Positions 8,954 through 17,681 are shown, counted from the first letter of the stretch. The stretch is 64,000 bases of DNA from Cryobacterium levicorallinum (GCF_004402405.1 NZ_SOFE01000028.1:1-64000), one strand, 5' to 3'. The notes: a model not told the origin generated them from the sequence alone. A program made the numbers and translations.

Positions 8954-9474
8954 CCAGAACGTCGTGAGGCCGCGGGCGCGGAACTGGGCCCGCACCCGCT
9001 CCTGCAGCGCGGAATCGGGCGGTAGCACGCCGTACAGCGGATACGGAATGGCCAGGCGATTCCACTTGTCCTCGCCCATCTGATGAAAGGGCAGTACCTC
9101 GACCCGGGTGTGCGCCAGCCGCCGAAGGGCATAATGGCGCGCTTGAGCGAGGCATGCGTTTGCAGACCGACAATGGTCTCGCTCGGCTGGTCGATGTAGC
9201 CGGGGGCGTGCGCGGTAATCGATGCCGGGGTGGTCGGGTCGACGTCGTAGACGCCGAGCGCGCGCTCCCGGGGGAACATCTCCGTCAGCCGGGCCCAGAG
9301 CGCCAGTGTGCGGTCGGTGGCGCCGGTCAGAAAGCTCGCATCATCGGTGAACGGCGTGTAGTTGCGTTGGATCAAATCTCGAACATCATGGCCGTGCTGC
9401 GACGGCCCGGCGGTGAAGCCAGCCCAGCCTGTGTCGTCGGTTGTCGTGGCACGCGGGTTGTCGAGGAGGGTCAT
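8954..9474 (-). pseudogene. pflB-pflA fusion relic (pyruvate formate-lyase and its activase)
   Basis: The frame from the ATG at 9474 gives the N-terminus of pyruvate formate-lyase: HDVRDLIQRNYTPF, LALWARLTEMFP, APGYIDQPSETIVGLQT and the block LKRAIMPFGGWR. Directly after that (about 9113-9120) another frame continues as the C-terminus of the radical-SAM activase: HTRVEVLPFHQMGEDKWNRL, then IPYPLYGVLPP and VRAQFRARGLTTF. PflB is normally about 750 residues and PflA about 290. Only about 120 and 55 residues remain, so roughly 2.5 kb was lost from a pflB-pflA operon, leaving a non-functional out-of-frame joint. The activase frame has no stop until 8732, inside the opposite-strand membrane-protein gene. 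Confidence 0.85.
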
Positions 9475-9555
9475 GCTTCCACGCTAGCGAGGGGGCCAGG
9501 CCCGGTCTCGGGCTGTAAGCGCCGACTTTCCCGCAGATTTTTCGAGCGGATGCTG

Positions 9556-11274
9556 CTAGCGCGTGAGCCCCGGAAACTGGTCGTCGCGCCATTCATTCGG
9601 CAGCCGGGTGCCGGCATTTGCCGCGTCGGCTTCGCGCTCGCGTAGTTCAACCCGGCGGATCTTGCCGGAGATGGTCTTGGGCAGCTCGAAGAATTCCACC
9701 CGGCGCACCCGCATGTAGGCGGGCAGGCCGGTACGGGCATGCCGAAGCACGGCTTCGGCGGTTTCGGCCGTCGGCTCCCAGCCCGGGGCGAGGTGGATGT
9801 ACGCCTTGGGAATGTTCAGCCGGGTGGCATCGGGCGCGGGAACCACGGCGGCTTCGGCGACCGCGGGGTGTTCGAGCAGCACGCTCTCCACCTCGAACGG
9901 CGACACCTTGTAATCGCTCGACTTAAACACGTCGTCGGTGCGGCCGATAAAGGTGAGGTAGCCGTCGGCATCCACTGTGGCGACGTCGCCGGTGTGAAAA
10001 AAACCGCCGCGAATGGCGTGCGCGGTAAGGTCGGGTTCGCCGTGGTAGCCGGTCATCAAGTTGACCGGGCTCGTCGACAGGTCGAGGCAGATCTCACCTT
10101 CCTCGGCGGGCAGTTCGGTGATCGGGTCGAGCAGCTTGATCGAGACGCCGGGCAGGGGCAGGCCCATCGACCCGGCCTTCAGCACCGATCCGGGACCGTT
10201 TCCAACGATGGCGGTGGTCTCGGTCTGGCCGAAGCCATCGCGGATGGTCAGTTTCCAGCCGTTGTCGATCTGCCGAATGACCTCGGGGTTAAGCGGTTCC
10301 CCGGCGGAGAGCAACTCGCGCAGGGCGGCCGGCCGGGGGCCGACATCCGCTTGAATGAGCATGCGCCAGACCGTCGGCGGCGCGCAAAACGTGCTGACCT
10401 TCGCTCGATGCAGCTGGGCGATGAGGGCGCTGGGAGCGAACTTGGAGTAGTTGTAGACGAATACGGTCGCCTCGGCGATCCACGGGGCAAAGAAGCAGCT
10501 CCAGGCGTGCTTGCCCCAGCCGGGCGAGCTGATGGCGAGGTGCACATCTCCGGGGCGAAGGCCCAGCCAGTACATGGTCGACAGGTGGCCGACCGGGTAG
10601 GAGGTCTGCGAGTGCAGCACCATTTTGGGCTTGCTCGTCGTACCGGAGGTGAAGTAGATCAGCGATGGGTCACCGGATGCCACGACCGTCGCGATGGGTT
10701 CCGGGGTGAGCGCGTAGGCGTCCGCGAAGTCGGCCCACCCGGGGCGCGGCGCGCCGACGCTGATGCGGGTGTAGTCGCCGGGAACATCGTCGAACTTGGC
10801 TGCATCGGACGAGTTCGCGATCACATGGGTGACGCCGCCGCGAAGCACCCGGTCGGTCAGGTCATGAGCGGCGAGCACGGCACTGGTCGGCATGATGACC
10901 GCGCCGACCTTCATAATGGCGAGCATCGCCTCCCAGATTTCGAGCTGGTTGCCGAGCATGAGCATGACATGGTCGCCGTGCCGCACGCCCTGCCGGGCCA
11001 GCCAGGTGGCCACCTGGTCGGAGCGTTGCGCCATCTCGGCGAAACTGAACTTCTGCTCGCTGCCGTCTTCTTCGACGATCCACAAAGCGATTTTGTCGTT
11101 GCCGCGTGCGAGCACGTCGAACCAGTCGGTGGCCCAGTTGAAGTGTTCCCCCACGTCGGGCCATTCAAACTCCTGCGCGGCACGGGAATGATCGTTGCGC
11201 AGCGCCAGCAACTGGTCGCGGGCGGCCCGGTAGCTATCCGTGCTCGGTTTGGTCGTGCTCACCTGGTGAGTCAT
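9556..11274 (-). CDS. AMP-dependent acyl-CoA synthetase
   Basis: The 572-residue protein belongs to the ANL superfamily: it activates a carboxylic acid with ATP to an acyl-adenylate and transfers it to CoA. Visible motifs are the P-loop-like YFTSGTTSKPK (about residue 215), the gate region SSPGWGKHAW, the adenylate-binding DGFGQTE and the C-terminal GRTDDVFKSSDYKVSPFEVE hinge with the catalytic Lys in KTISGKIRR. The overall layout resembles medium-chain acyl-CoA or propionate-type synthetases. The exact substrate cannot be read from sequence. The ATG at 11274 is chosen because AGAGGAG lies about 9 bases upstream; a longer frame to 11424 would overlap the divergent gene. Confidence 0.85.
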   Translation of the reverse strand: MTHQVSTTKPSTDSYRAARDQLLALRNDHSRAAQEFEWPDVGEHFNWATDWFDVLARGNDKIALWIVEEDGSEQKFSFAEMAQRSDQVATWLARQGVRHGDHVMLMLGNQLEIWEAMLAIMKVGAVIMPTSAVLAAHDLTDRVLRGGVTHVIANSSDAAKFDDVPGDYTRISVGAPRPGWADFADAYALTPEPIATVVASGDPSLIYFTSGTTSKPKMVLHSQTSYPVGHLSTMYWLGLRPGDVHLAISSPGWGKHAWSCFFAPWIAEATVFVYNYSKFAPSALIAQLHRAKVSTFCAPPTVWRMLIQADVGPRPAALRELLSAGEPLNPEVIRQIDNGWKLTIRDGFGQTETTAIVGNGPGSVLKAGSMGLPLPGVSIKLLDPITELPAEEGEICLDLSTSPVNLMTGYHGEPDLTAHAIRGGFFHTGDVATVDADGYLTFIGRTDDVFKSSDYKVSPFEVESVLLEHPAVAEAAVVPAPDATRLNIPKAYIHLAPGWEPTAETAEAVLRHARTGLPAYMRVRRVEFFELPKTISGKIRRVELREREADAANAGTRLPNEWRDDQFPGLTR

Positions 11275-11380
11275 ACGCCGTTGTCTCCTCTTGCCACCGT
11301 GAAACGTGTCGCCAGGCTGAAACGGCGACAGTCCATTCTGGCAGTGCTGCGGACGCAGGCCGCCCGATAGTCTGCGACGG

Positions 11381-12337
11381 ATGACATTTACAAGCTCCAG
11401 ACCCGCTCCGACCACCATGGTCACCGCCGAAAAGATTTTTGAGCGGGTGGACTACGGTGCGGCGGTGCGAGCCGTGCAGAACGCGCTCGCCACCGGGCTC
11501 GATCCGGTGCGTGACTTGGCCCGGCAGGTTCTGGCGGTCGCGAACGGCCAATTGCTGCTCATGCCCACTGAAGCTTCGGATTTCGTCGGCATCAAAGTGG
11601 CGTCGGTCGCGCCGGGCAACCCGGCCCTTGGTCGGGAGCGCATTCAGGGCGTCTATCTGCTGCTCGACGCCCTGACGCTCACGCCGATCACGCTGTTCGA
11701 CGGCGCCGCGATCACGACCCTGCGCACCCCGGCAGTGTCGGCCGCGGCCGCCGACTACCTGGCTCCGGCCGCCGTAGAACACCTGGTGGTGTTCGGGTCG
11801 GGGCCGCAAGCCTGGGGGCATATCGAGGCGATGCGGGCCATCCGCTCGATCGACCGGGTCACGATCGTGGCCCGAGACCAGCCCCGCGCCGAGCTGTTCG
11901 CCGCCCGGGTGACCGCCAGCGGCCTGCCGGCCCAGGTCGGCACGGCCGCTGACGTGGCAACGGCCCAGTTGATCGTCTGCGCCACCACCGCGCGTACTCC
12001 GCTGTTCGACGGCAGCCTGGTGCACGCCGATTGCTGCGTCGTCGCCGTCGGTTCGCACGAAACGGATGCCCGTGAGCTCGACTCAGCGCTCCTCGCCCGC
12101 GCGCAGGTCGTCGTCGAAGACCCGGCCACGGCGCAACGGGAGGCCGGCGACGTCATCATCGCGGTGGCCGAGGGTGTCATCGCCCCGCACGAGCTCGTGC
12201 CGCTGCTTGACATCGTGACGGGAACCGTCGCCGTCACGGCGGAAACTCCGCGCGTCTTCAAGAGCACCGGGATGTCATGGGAAGACCTCGTCATCGCGAC
12301 CGCCGTGTACCGGGCCGGAGCGCGCTCGGAGGCGTAG
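11381..12337 (+). CDS. Ornithine cyclodeaminase / mu-crystallin family NAD(P)-binding protein
   Basis: The 318-residue protein shows the fold of ornithine cyclodeaminase/mu-crystallin: an N-terminal substrate domain with the conserved Lys in FVGIKVASV, followed by a Rossmann dinucleotide-binding motif HLVVFGSGPQAWGHIEA (about 125-140) and the segment AQLIVCATTARTPLFDG. Family members include ornithine cyclodeaminase, alanine dehydrogenase and ketimine reductases, so the substrate is open. It is divergent from the acyl-CoA synthetase (106 bp) and is followed after 45 bp by a GNAT gene on the same strand, likely co-transcribed. Confidence 0.85.
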   Translation: MTFTSSRPAPTTMVTAEKIFERVDYGAAVRAVQNALATGLDPVRDLARQVLAVANGQLLLMPTEASDFVGIKVASVAPGNPALGRERIQGVYLLLDALTLTPITLFDGAAITTLRTPAVSAAAADYLAPAAVEHLVVFGSGPQAWGHIEAMRAIRSIDRVTIVARDQPRAELFAARVTASGLPAQVGTAADVATAQLIVCATTARTPLFDGSLVHADCCVVAVGSHETDARELDSALLARAQVVVEDPATAQREAGDVIIAVAEGVIAPHELVPLLDIVTGTVAVTAETPRVFKSTGMSWEDLVIATAVYRAGARSEA

Positions 12338-12382
12338 CGGGCCCGTGGTTCGCGGGCCAGGGCGTTGGCCTATCGTTAGTGG

Positions 12383-12886
12383 GTGACCTACTCGATTCGT
12401 TCCCTCGTGGCCGCCGACCTGCCGCGCCTGCTCGCGCTCAACAATGCCGCCGTTCCAGCGGTCAATGAGCTGGATGCGCCGGCACTGGTCGCGCTGGTCG
12501 AACACAGCCACCTCGCGGTCGCTGTCGTCGCCGACGACGATGCGGCCGCCGAGGTACTCGGCTTTGCCATCCTTTTTGTCGCCGGCGCCGAGTACGCGAG
12601 CGAGAACTACCGCTGGTTCTCCCAGCGATCCACCGATTTTCTCTACGTCGACCGCATCGTCGTGGCCGACGGTTTTCGCGGGCAGGGGCTCGGCCAGGTT
12701 CTCTACGATGCCATCTTCGGTGCGGCCCGCCGCGAGCTGCTCGCCGAGGTGCTGTGCGAGGTCAACCTCGAACCGCCGAATCCGGGATCCCTCGCGTTCC
12801 ACGGCCGCCTCGGGTTCGCCGAGGTCGGCCAGCTGTCGACGAAGGACGACACCGTCGTCGTGAGCCTGCTCGCGGCATCCGTTTAG
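12383..12886 (+). CDS. GNAT-family N-acetyltransferase
   Basis: A 167-residue single-domain acetyltransferase. The acetyl-CoA-binding motif A is seen as VDRIVVADGFRGQGLGQVLY (R-G-Q-G-L-G), preceded by the beta-strand pair LGFAILFVAG. The C-terminal part NPGSLAFHGRLGFAEVGQL is the usual motif B, found in the GNAT families that act on small molecules or amino acids. The start is a GTG at 12383 with no strong ribosome site. It follows the ornithine cyclodeaminase-family gene. Substrate unknown. Confidence 0.85.
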   Translation: MTYSIRSLVAADLPRLLALNNAAVPAVNELDAPALVALVEHSHLAVAVVADDDAAAEVLGFAILFVAGAEYASENYRWFSQRSTDFLYVDRIVVADGFRGQGLGQVLYDAIFGAARRELLAEVLCEVNLEPPNPGSLAFHGRLGFAEVGQLSTKDDTVVVSLLAASV

Positions 12887-12894
12887 CGGTGCGG

Positions 12895-12921
12895 CCAGAC
12901 TGTTCTTTACACACAGTTTGG
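12895..12921 (+). terminator. Possible hairpin terminator after the GNAT gene
   Basis: CCAGACTGT and ACAGTTTGG form a 9-bp stem (one G-U pair) around a 9-base loop, 9 bp after the GNAT stop codon. There is no U-tract after it, which is common in high-GC actinobacteria. Function inferred from position. Confidence 0.4.
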
Positions 12922-13020
12922 CGGCGAATTCAAGGGGCAGCAGAGAAACACGGAACACCCTATGGTCAATCTGACGCGAGCTACCGCTTGCGCAGAACTG
13001 AGCCAAGGGAAACCCCCGCG

Positions 13021-13197
13021 ATGCGACTCACCTGCCCGTTTTGCAAGTCACCCGCTGATTTGAAACCCAACCCCGCGCAGGCCCTGCGCATCACCCTTCC
13101 GCTCTACGTCCTCAAGTGCACTGGCTGCGAGCGCACCAGCATCCGCGTCGAACCGGCCAGTCTGCCCCACGTCATCCTGCCGCCGCGCACGGCCTGA
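13021..13197 (+). CDS. Small zinc-ribbon-like protein
   Basis: A 58-residue basic protein beginning MRLTCPFCKSPADL and holding two CxxC knuckles (CPFC near the start and CTGC at about residue 39), the spacing expected for one zinc ribbon. AAGGGAAA lies about 10 bases upstream of the ATG. Nothing else is recognisable. It stands alone between the GNAT gene and the convergent GntR regulator gene. Confidence 0.6.
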   Translation: MRLTCPFCKSPADLKPNPAQALRITLPLYVLKCTGCERTSIRVEPASLPHVILPPRTA

Positions 13198-13284
13198 ATC
13201 GTTCGCCGCCGGGAACAAAAAGGCGAAGCTACCGGCTTGGAACGACTGTGCCCGACCCCAAAGGTCCGGGCATTCAGATGCCGG

Positions 13285-13971
13285 TCACACCGAAATGGAT
13301 GCCGTCGAATCGGTCAGTCGCGCCAGCGCGGCCTCGGCATGGTCGCTGAGCCGACTCTCGGCCAGCGGCCCATCGCCGTTGAACACAGCCTCGGCGATAC
13401 CGCGATGCTCCGCGATCCACTCCCCGTCGACCCGATAGGAGTCCTGGAGTACGGTCAGGCACATCCGGGTCTCCGTCATCAGGGTGCTGTGGATGCGCGC
13501 GAGGCGGCGGCTGCCACTCAGGGCGACGAGGCGTTCATGAAAGACCATGTCGGCGTCGCTCATGGCGGCACGATTGCCGATGGCGGCAGCATTCTCCATC
13601 TCTGATACCTGGGTCAGCAGTTCCTTGCCGGCGGCTACGTGGTCCGCCCGCACCAGCAGCTTGCAGGCCGCCGACTCGATGGCGGTGCGCAGCACGTACA
13701 TGTCACGAATCTCAGCGTCCGTCATCTCGATGACGAACAGACCCCGGTTGCGAATGCTGACCAGGAGTCCCTCCTGCGTCAGGCGCTGCATGGCTTCGCG
13801 CAGAGGGCCTCGACTGACACCGAGTTCGCGGGCGAGTTCTGCCTCACCCAGTTGCGACCCGGGAGCGACCTCGCCGTGCGCGATCGCGTAGCGCAGTTTG
13901 CGAGCGATGATCGACGGAGTTGATTCCTGCACGACTGGTTCCAATGAATATCGCTGGGGCATACCCTGCAC
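13285..13971 (-). CDS. GntR-family regulator, FadR/FCD subfamily
   Basis: A 228-residue regulator. Residues about 15-80 form the GntR winged helix with the recognition segment LARELGVSRGPLREAMQRL. Residues about 90-215 form an all-helical FCD ligand domain with the metal/ligand-binding pattern D-x3-H (DADMVFHERL) and two later histidines (WIAEHRGIA, RLSDHAEAAL). FCD regulators sense small carboxylic acids or sugar acids and usually repress a neighbouring operon and themselves. A palindrome that fits this subfamily lies 55 bp upstream of the start codon (14026-14041), so autoregulation and control of the divergent maltokinase gene are plausible. Confidence 0.85.
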   Translation of the reverse strand: MQGMPQRYSLEPVVQESTPSIIARKLRYAIAHGEVAPGSQLGEAELARELGVSRGPLREAMQRLTQEGLLVSIRNRGLFVIEMTDAEIRDMYVLRTAIESAACKLLVRADHVAAGKELLTQVSEMENAAAIGNRAAMSDADMVFHERLVALSGSRRLARIHSTLMTETRMCLTVLQDSYRVDGEWIAEHRGIAEAVFNGDGPLAESRLSDHAEAALARLTDSTASISV

Positions 13972-14025
13972 GGTTCTTTCTCGAATGGATGTCTAGCATC
14001 ATCTGAAGGCGTCCCACCACGCTGT

Positions 14026-14041
14026 CCATTGTTTACAATGG
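14026..14041. promoter_or_regulatory. Palindromic operator candidate for the GntR regulator
   Basis: CCATTGT-TT-ACAATGG is a perfect 7-bp inverted repeat with a 2-bp centre. Its core TTGT-N2-ACAA fits the degenerate pattern (GT near the left half and AC near the right) bound by FadR/FCD-type GntR proteins. It lies between the GntR gene (minus strand, start 13971) and the maltokinase gene (plus strand, start 14176). Assignment to this regulator is inference from match and position. Confidence 0.6.
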
Positions 14042-14175
14042 TAACTTGGGGCGCCGAAATTGTCGCCCGATCGACGCAATCCCGGTTAGGGGGCTTGACA
14101 GAGGCTACCGCAAGCCCCAAGTTCGGGTCCTCGGGCGCGCCGACAGAATCCCGGTTGGGACGCTACGCTGGCGGC

Positions 14176-15738
14176 ATGATCGATGGAGACAGCGCTCACC
14201 GTCCAGACCGAGATTCGCAGCCCCACAACACCGCCGACCTCGCCCCCAACCATCGCGGCACCCCACTGCCCAGCTACGTCAATGCCTGGGTGTCGACGCA
14301 GCGTTGGTTCGGCAACAAGGGGCGAGTTCCCGCGCTGCGCAGCATCGGGCACTTCGCCCTTGACTGCGCCGAGCCGGGAGTCACCATCCGCGTTGATTTC
14401 GTGCTCGACACAGCGAGCCTCACCCACACGCTGTACCAGTTGCCGACCACTGAACGCTTCGAGGAATTGCCCGGCGCCGACAACGCCCTGATCACCGTGC
14501 GCCAACCGGGCTCGCTCAACGCCCGCTACATTTACGATGCCGCCTACGACCCCGCCTTCGCTGCCGCGTTGCTGGCATTCATGGAGCGGCAGGACGTGTC
14601 CGTGTCCACCAATCCAACGGCGACCGACCGCTCCGCCGCCAGCGCGCGGGGCGAGGACCTGCGCCCGCGCTCCACCGCCCCTTCCAGCACGACGGCCGCA
14701 ACCGTCATATCGAGTCGGGTGCTCAGCGGAGAGCAATCCAATACCTCGATCATCGTGGAGCGCGTCGACGCATCCGGTTCGCCAGCGGTGCCGATTATTT
14801 GCAAGGTCTTCCGAATTATTCATGCGGGAGAGAATCCGGATGTGACGGTGCAGGCTGCGCTGGCCGGTGCCGGCTCAACTCGCATCCCGCTGCCGTTCGG
14901 TGCCGTGCTCGGCCAGTGGGACGATCCGGCCGAGCCCGGCCAGAGAGCGGTCGGCCACCTGGCATTTGCCCAGGAGTTTCTGCCCGATGCACCGGATGCC
15001 TGGCGCACGGCCCTGATCGCTGCCGCCGCGGGCAGTGATTTCACCGGCCCGGCCTTCCGGCTGGGGCAGGCCACCGCCGACGTGCACCACGATCTCGCGC
15101 GCACCCTGCCGACCTTGGAGGCGAGCCCCGAAGTCATTGCCGAGGAAATGGCCAAGATCAAACTGCGCTGCAGTCAGACCCTGCGTGAAGTCCCGCTGTT
15201 GGCCAAATACCAGAGCGCCATCGAAGCGGTGTTTGCCCGGGCGGAATCCGCGGCGTGGCCCAGACTCCAGCGCATCCACGGTGACTTTCACCTCGGGCAG
15301 GTTCTCGACGTGCAGGGCCGCGGCTGGGTGCTGCTGGATTTCGAGGGTGAACCGCTACGCACTCTGCGGGAACGCACCCGGCCCGATGTCCCGATGCGCG
15401 ACGTCGCCGGCATGCTGCGATCCTTCTCCTACGTGTCCGGCGCGATGACGGCAACCACGGCCGAAGCCGCGGTCACCCTCGCCTCAGCTGGTTCGTCGTC
15501 CTGTGCGATGACGAAGAATCTGCCGATGATTTCCGATTGGGCAATGGCCTGCCGTGGCGCTTTCCTCGACGGTTACGCGGAACGCTCCGGCCTCAAACTG
15601 GCCGAGCAGCTTGCCCTGCTCGAGGCCTTCGAGCTCGACAAAGCTCTCTACGAGGCTGTCTATGAGAGTCGCAATCGACCCGCCTGGCTGCCGATCCCGC
15701 TCGCTGCGATCGAACGGCTGGTCGGCACGCCGGACTGA
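14176..15738 (+). CDS. Maltokinase-like aminoglycoside-phosphotransferase-fold kinase
   Basis: The 520-residue protein matches maltokinase (Pep2/Mak), which phosphorylates maltose to maltose-1-phosphate for GlgE glucan synthesis. The N-terminal cap is marked by QRWFGNKGR. The kinase part has the nucleotide-binding segment RVLSGEQSNTSIIVE, a hinge with FAQEFLPDAPDAW, the catalytic loop RIHGDFHLGQVL (Asp in HGD) and the metal-binding LLDFEGEP. Length is slightly above the mycobacterial enzyme. The ATG at 14176 is an inferred start; an earlier in-frame start at 14029 would cross the operator palindrome. No treS or glgE gene is in the window. Confidence 0.8.
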   Translation: MIDGDSAHRPDRDSQPHNTADLAPNHRGTPLPSYVNAWVSTQRWFGNKGRVPALRSIGHFALDCAEPGVTIRVDFVLDTASLTHTLYQLPTTERFEELPGADNALITVRQPGSLNARYIYDAAYDPAFAAALLAFMERQDVSVSTNPTATDRSAASARGEDLRPRSTAPSSTTAATVISSRVLSGEQSNTSIIVERVDASGSPAVPIICKVFRIIHAGENPDVTVQAALAGAGSTRIPLPFGAVLGQWDDPAEPGQRAVGHLAFAQEFLPDAPDAWRTALIAAAAGSDFTGPAFRLGQATADVHHDLARTLPTLEASPEVIAEEMAKIKLRCSQTLREVPLLAKYQSAIEAVFARAESAAWPRLQRIHGDFHLGQVLDVQGRGWVLLDFEGEPLRTLRERTRPDVPMRDVAGMLRSFSYVSGAMTATTAEAAVTLASAGSSSCAMTKNLPMISDWAMACRGAFLDGYAERSGLKLAEQLALLEAFELDKALYEAVYESRNRPAWLPIPLAAIERLVGTPD

Positions 15739-15764
15739 TCGTGGTGCGCAATGCCGAACTGTGG

Positions 15765-15823
15765 GCCGCCGGGCGCGACTCCGTGCACCGGCCCCGAGTA
15801 ACGCTCCGATAACGCCCGGCGGC
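15765..15823. terminator. Long-loop inverted repeat after the maltokinase gene
   Basis: GCCGCCGGGCG (15765-15775) and CGCCCGGCGGC (15813-15823) are perfect 11-bp inverted repeats with a 37-bp spacer, 26 bp beyond the maltokinase stop. It could be a transcription terminator or the folded leader of the next gene. No U-run follows, so the role is uncertain. Confidence 0.4.
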
Positions 15824-15885
15824 GTAGCCTGACGCGCGTTCCGGTACAGTGCCAGCAAGGGACAGAGCACACAGGGAGTAGTTCC

Positions 15886-17232
15886 ATGGCAGAAAATATT
15901 TCCGGCCCCGGGGGCGACCAGAAATTCGTTAGTGAGGGTGAATTTCAAGCGGGCGAATCGGCATCCGGTTTCATCTCCGGCGTCACCTTCGGGCCAACCG
16001 AAGTGGTCTACTACAAGGTCAACAATCTGGCCGTCTTCGAAGGTGACATTGTGCTGGGCACGGTTGCCGAGTTGGAGCAGACCAAGGATGCCGAAAGCCA
16101 CGACGACGGTCGTGCCCGCGGCGTGGCCATCACCGGCGCGCGCTTTCGATGGCCGAACGCCCACGTTCCGTTTCGGATCAACGCCGCCCTTCCGAACCAG
16201 CAGCGGGTGCGCGACGCGATCTCCCACTGGGAGGCCAGCACTCCCATCCGCTTTACCGAACGCACGGCGGCCAATACGGGGCAATTCTCCAACTTCATCG
16301 AGTTCAGCGATTCTGGCGGATGCTGGTCGATGCTGGTCGATGCTGGTCGATGCTCGGTATGCAGGGTAACGGCATGCAAACCATCAGTTTGGGGACCGGC
16401 TGCAGCACCGGTAATGCGATCCACGAGATCGGCCATGCGGTCGGGCTCTGGCACGAACAGAGTCGGGAGGATCGCAACGCCTTCGTGACGATCAACGTGG
16501 CCAACATTGAGTCGGGTATGGAGAACCAGTTCGACCAGCACATCGTCGACGGTGACGATGTCGGTGGGTATGACTACGGCTCGATCATGCACTATCCGCG
16601 CACCGCGTTCTCGAAGAATGGGCTTGAGACGATCACCCTGGTGCAGGCCGGAGCGCAGATCGGTCAGCGCACCGCGCTATCGGCCGGTGATATCGCCGCG
16701 GTCAACCTCATGTATCCGCAAACCGTACGGGCCAGTTCGAGCCCGGTGGTGTCGTGGGGTGCGAACCGGTTGGATGCGTTCGTGCTCGGTACCAACCGGG
16801 CCGTGTTCCACAAGTGGTTCAGCGGAGCCGGGGGGTCCCTCGATCACCGGCTACGAGAACATGGGTGGCATCGCCGAGAGCGTTCCGCAGGCGGTCGCGT
16901 GGTCGCCAGACCGGCTCGACCTGTTCGTGACCGGTACCGACAGCGCGCTCTATCACAAGTGGTGGAACGGCAGCTCCTGGGGGCCATCGGTCACCGGCTA
17001 CGAAAACATGGGCGGCATCGCCACCTCGCAGCCGCGCGTCGTGTCCTGGGCACCCTGCCGGATGGACGTGTTCCTCACCGGCACCAACAGCGCGCTGTTC
17101 CACAAGTGGTTCAACGGCGCTGCGTGGGGTCCATCGCTCACCGGCTATGAGAGCCTCGGCGGCGTGATCACGTCGTTCGACGAGGCCGAAGTGCGTGCCG
17201 GTTCAGACACGCTGAACCGGGACACGGACTGA
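15886..17232 (+). pseudogene. Astacin-like (M12A) metalloprotease with C-terminal propeller repeats, twice frameshifted
   Basis: Three frames together encode one protein of about 440 residues. The ATG at 15886 (GGGAG upstream) starts an N-terminal region and the astacin domain (RWPNAHVPFRINAALPN). At 16321-16350 three copies of a 10-bp repeat shift the frame. The next frame has the zinc-binding helix HEIGHAVGLWHEQSRED and the Met-turn SIMHYPRTAF. A G6 run at 16830-16835 shifts back. Three repeats of about 50 residues follow (DLFVTGTDSALYHKWWNG, GPSVTGYENMGGIA), similar to fungal-lectin-like propeller blades. With one repeat copy the first joint would read GGCWSMLGMQGNGMQ, as expected for astacins. 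As written the gene cannot make the protease. Confidence 0.8.
16321..16350 (+). repeat. 10-bp tandem repeat causing a frameshift in the astacin gene
   Basis: TGCTGGTCGA occurs three times head to tail at 16321-16330, 16331-16340 and 16341-16350, followed by a partial TGCT. One copy keeps the astacin reading frame, three do not, and four would. The unit is not a multiple of three, so copy-number slippage would switch the protein on and off. Confidence 0.85.
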
Positions 17233-17681
17233 CCCCTTCGGCAGTACCGGGTGGGACTGCGTCGAGACGAAATCCCCCTCGGTGATGTCGGGGCGTTCGA
17301 TGGCCGAGTCAGGCTGGGGCCGTTCCCCGGCCGCGACGTGCGTCAGGGGTTCGCGCGAATCGGACTTCTGGCGCACTTCTGTGTCCGGGGATCCCTCCCG
17401 CACATGAATGCGCAAATTCAGCAGACGGATGCCCGCAAGCGCGTCCGCAGGCACGGTCACGGTCACCGGCAACCCGGCAGCGGCATCGGAGTTCGTGTCC
17501 GCGGCGAGCGCGGGGATCTCGGTGCGGGAGTGGCCCACGATGGTGCTCGGAGCATCCGCTTTGGACACGTCTTCAATCAGCACCGTCACGGTGAACGGTC
17601 CGGTCGGACGCTCCCCCGGTGCGAACTCGATGACGCCGGTGACGGTGACGTTCCTTTCGGTGGGTTCTGGTATGTCGCCAT
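17203..17681 (-). CDS. YbaY/YscW-like beta-rich protein, start codon offset by a one-base indel
   Basis: The open frame reads DIPEPTERNVTVTGVIEF, then FTVTVLIEDVSKADAPSTI and IRLLNLRIHVREGSPD, a beta-sandwich pattern like the YbaY/YscW (type III secretion lipoprotein chaperone) family, here without a lipobox. No ATG exists in this frame. The ATG at 17681 reads MATYQ, but one extra C after ATGGC would give MADIPEPTERN in frame, which looks right for the protein. So either the second codon has lost a base or a GTG at 17589 is used. The 3' end overlaps the convergent astacin relic by 30 bp. Confidence 0.5.

Noticed and set aside
9739..11370. 543-codon plus-strand frame opposite the acyl-CoA synthetase
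   Set aside because: Complement of an intact enzyme gene; composition is that of an antisense frame.
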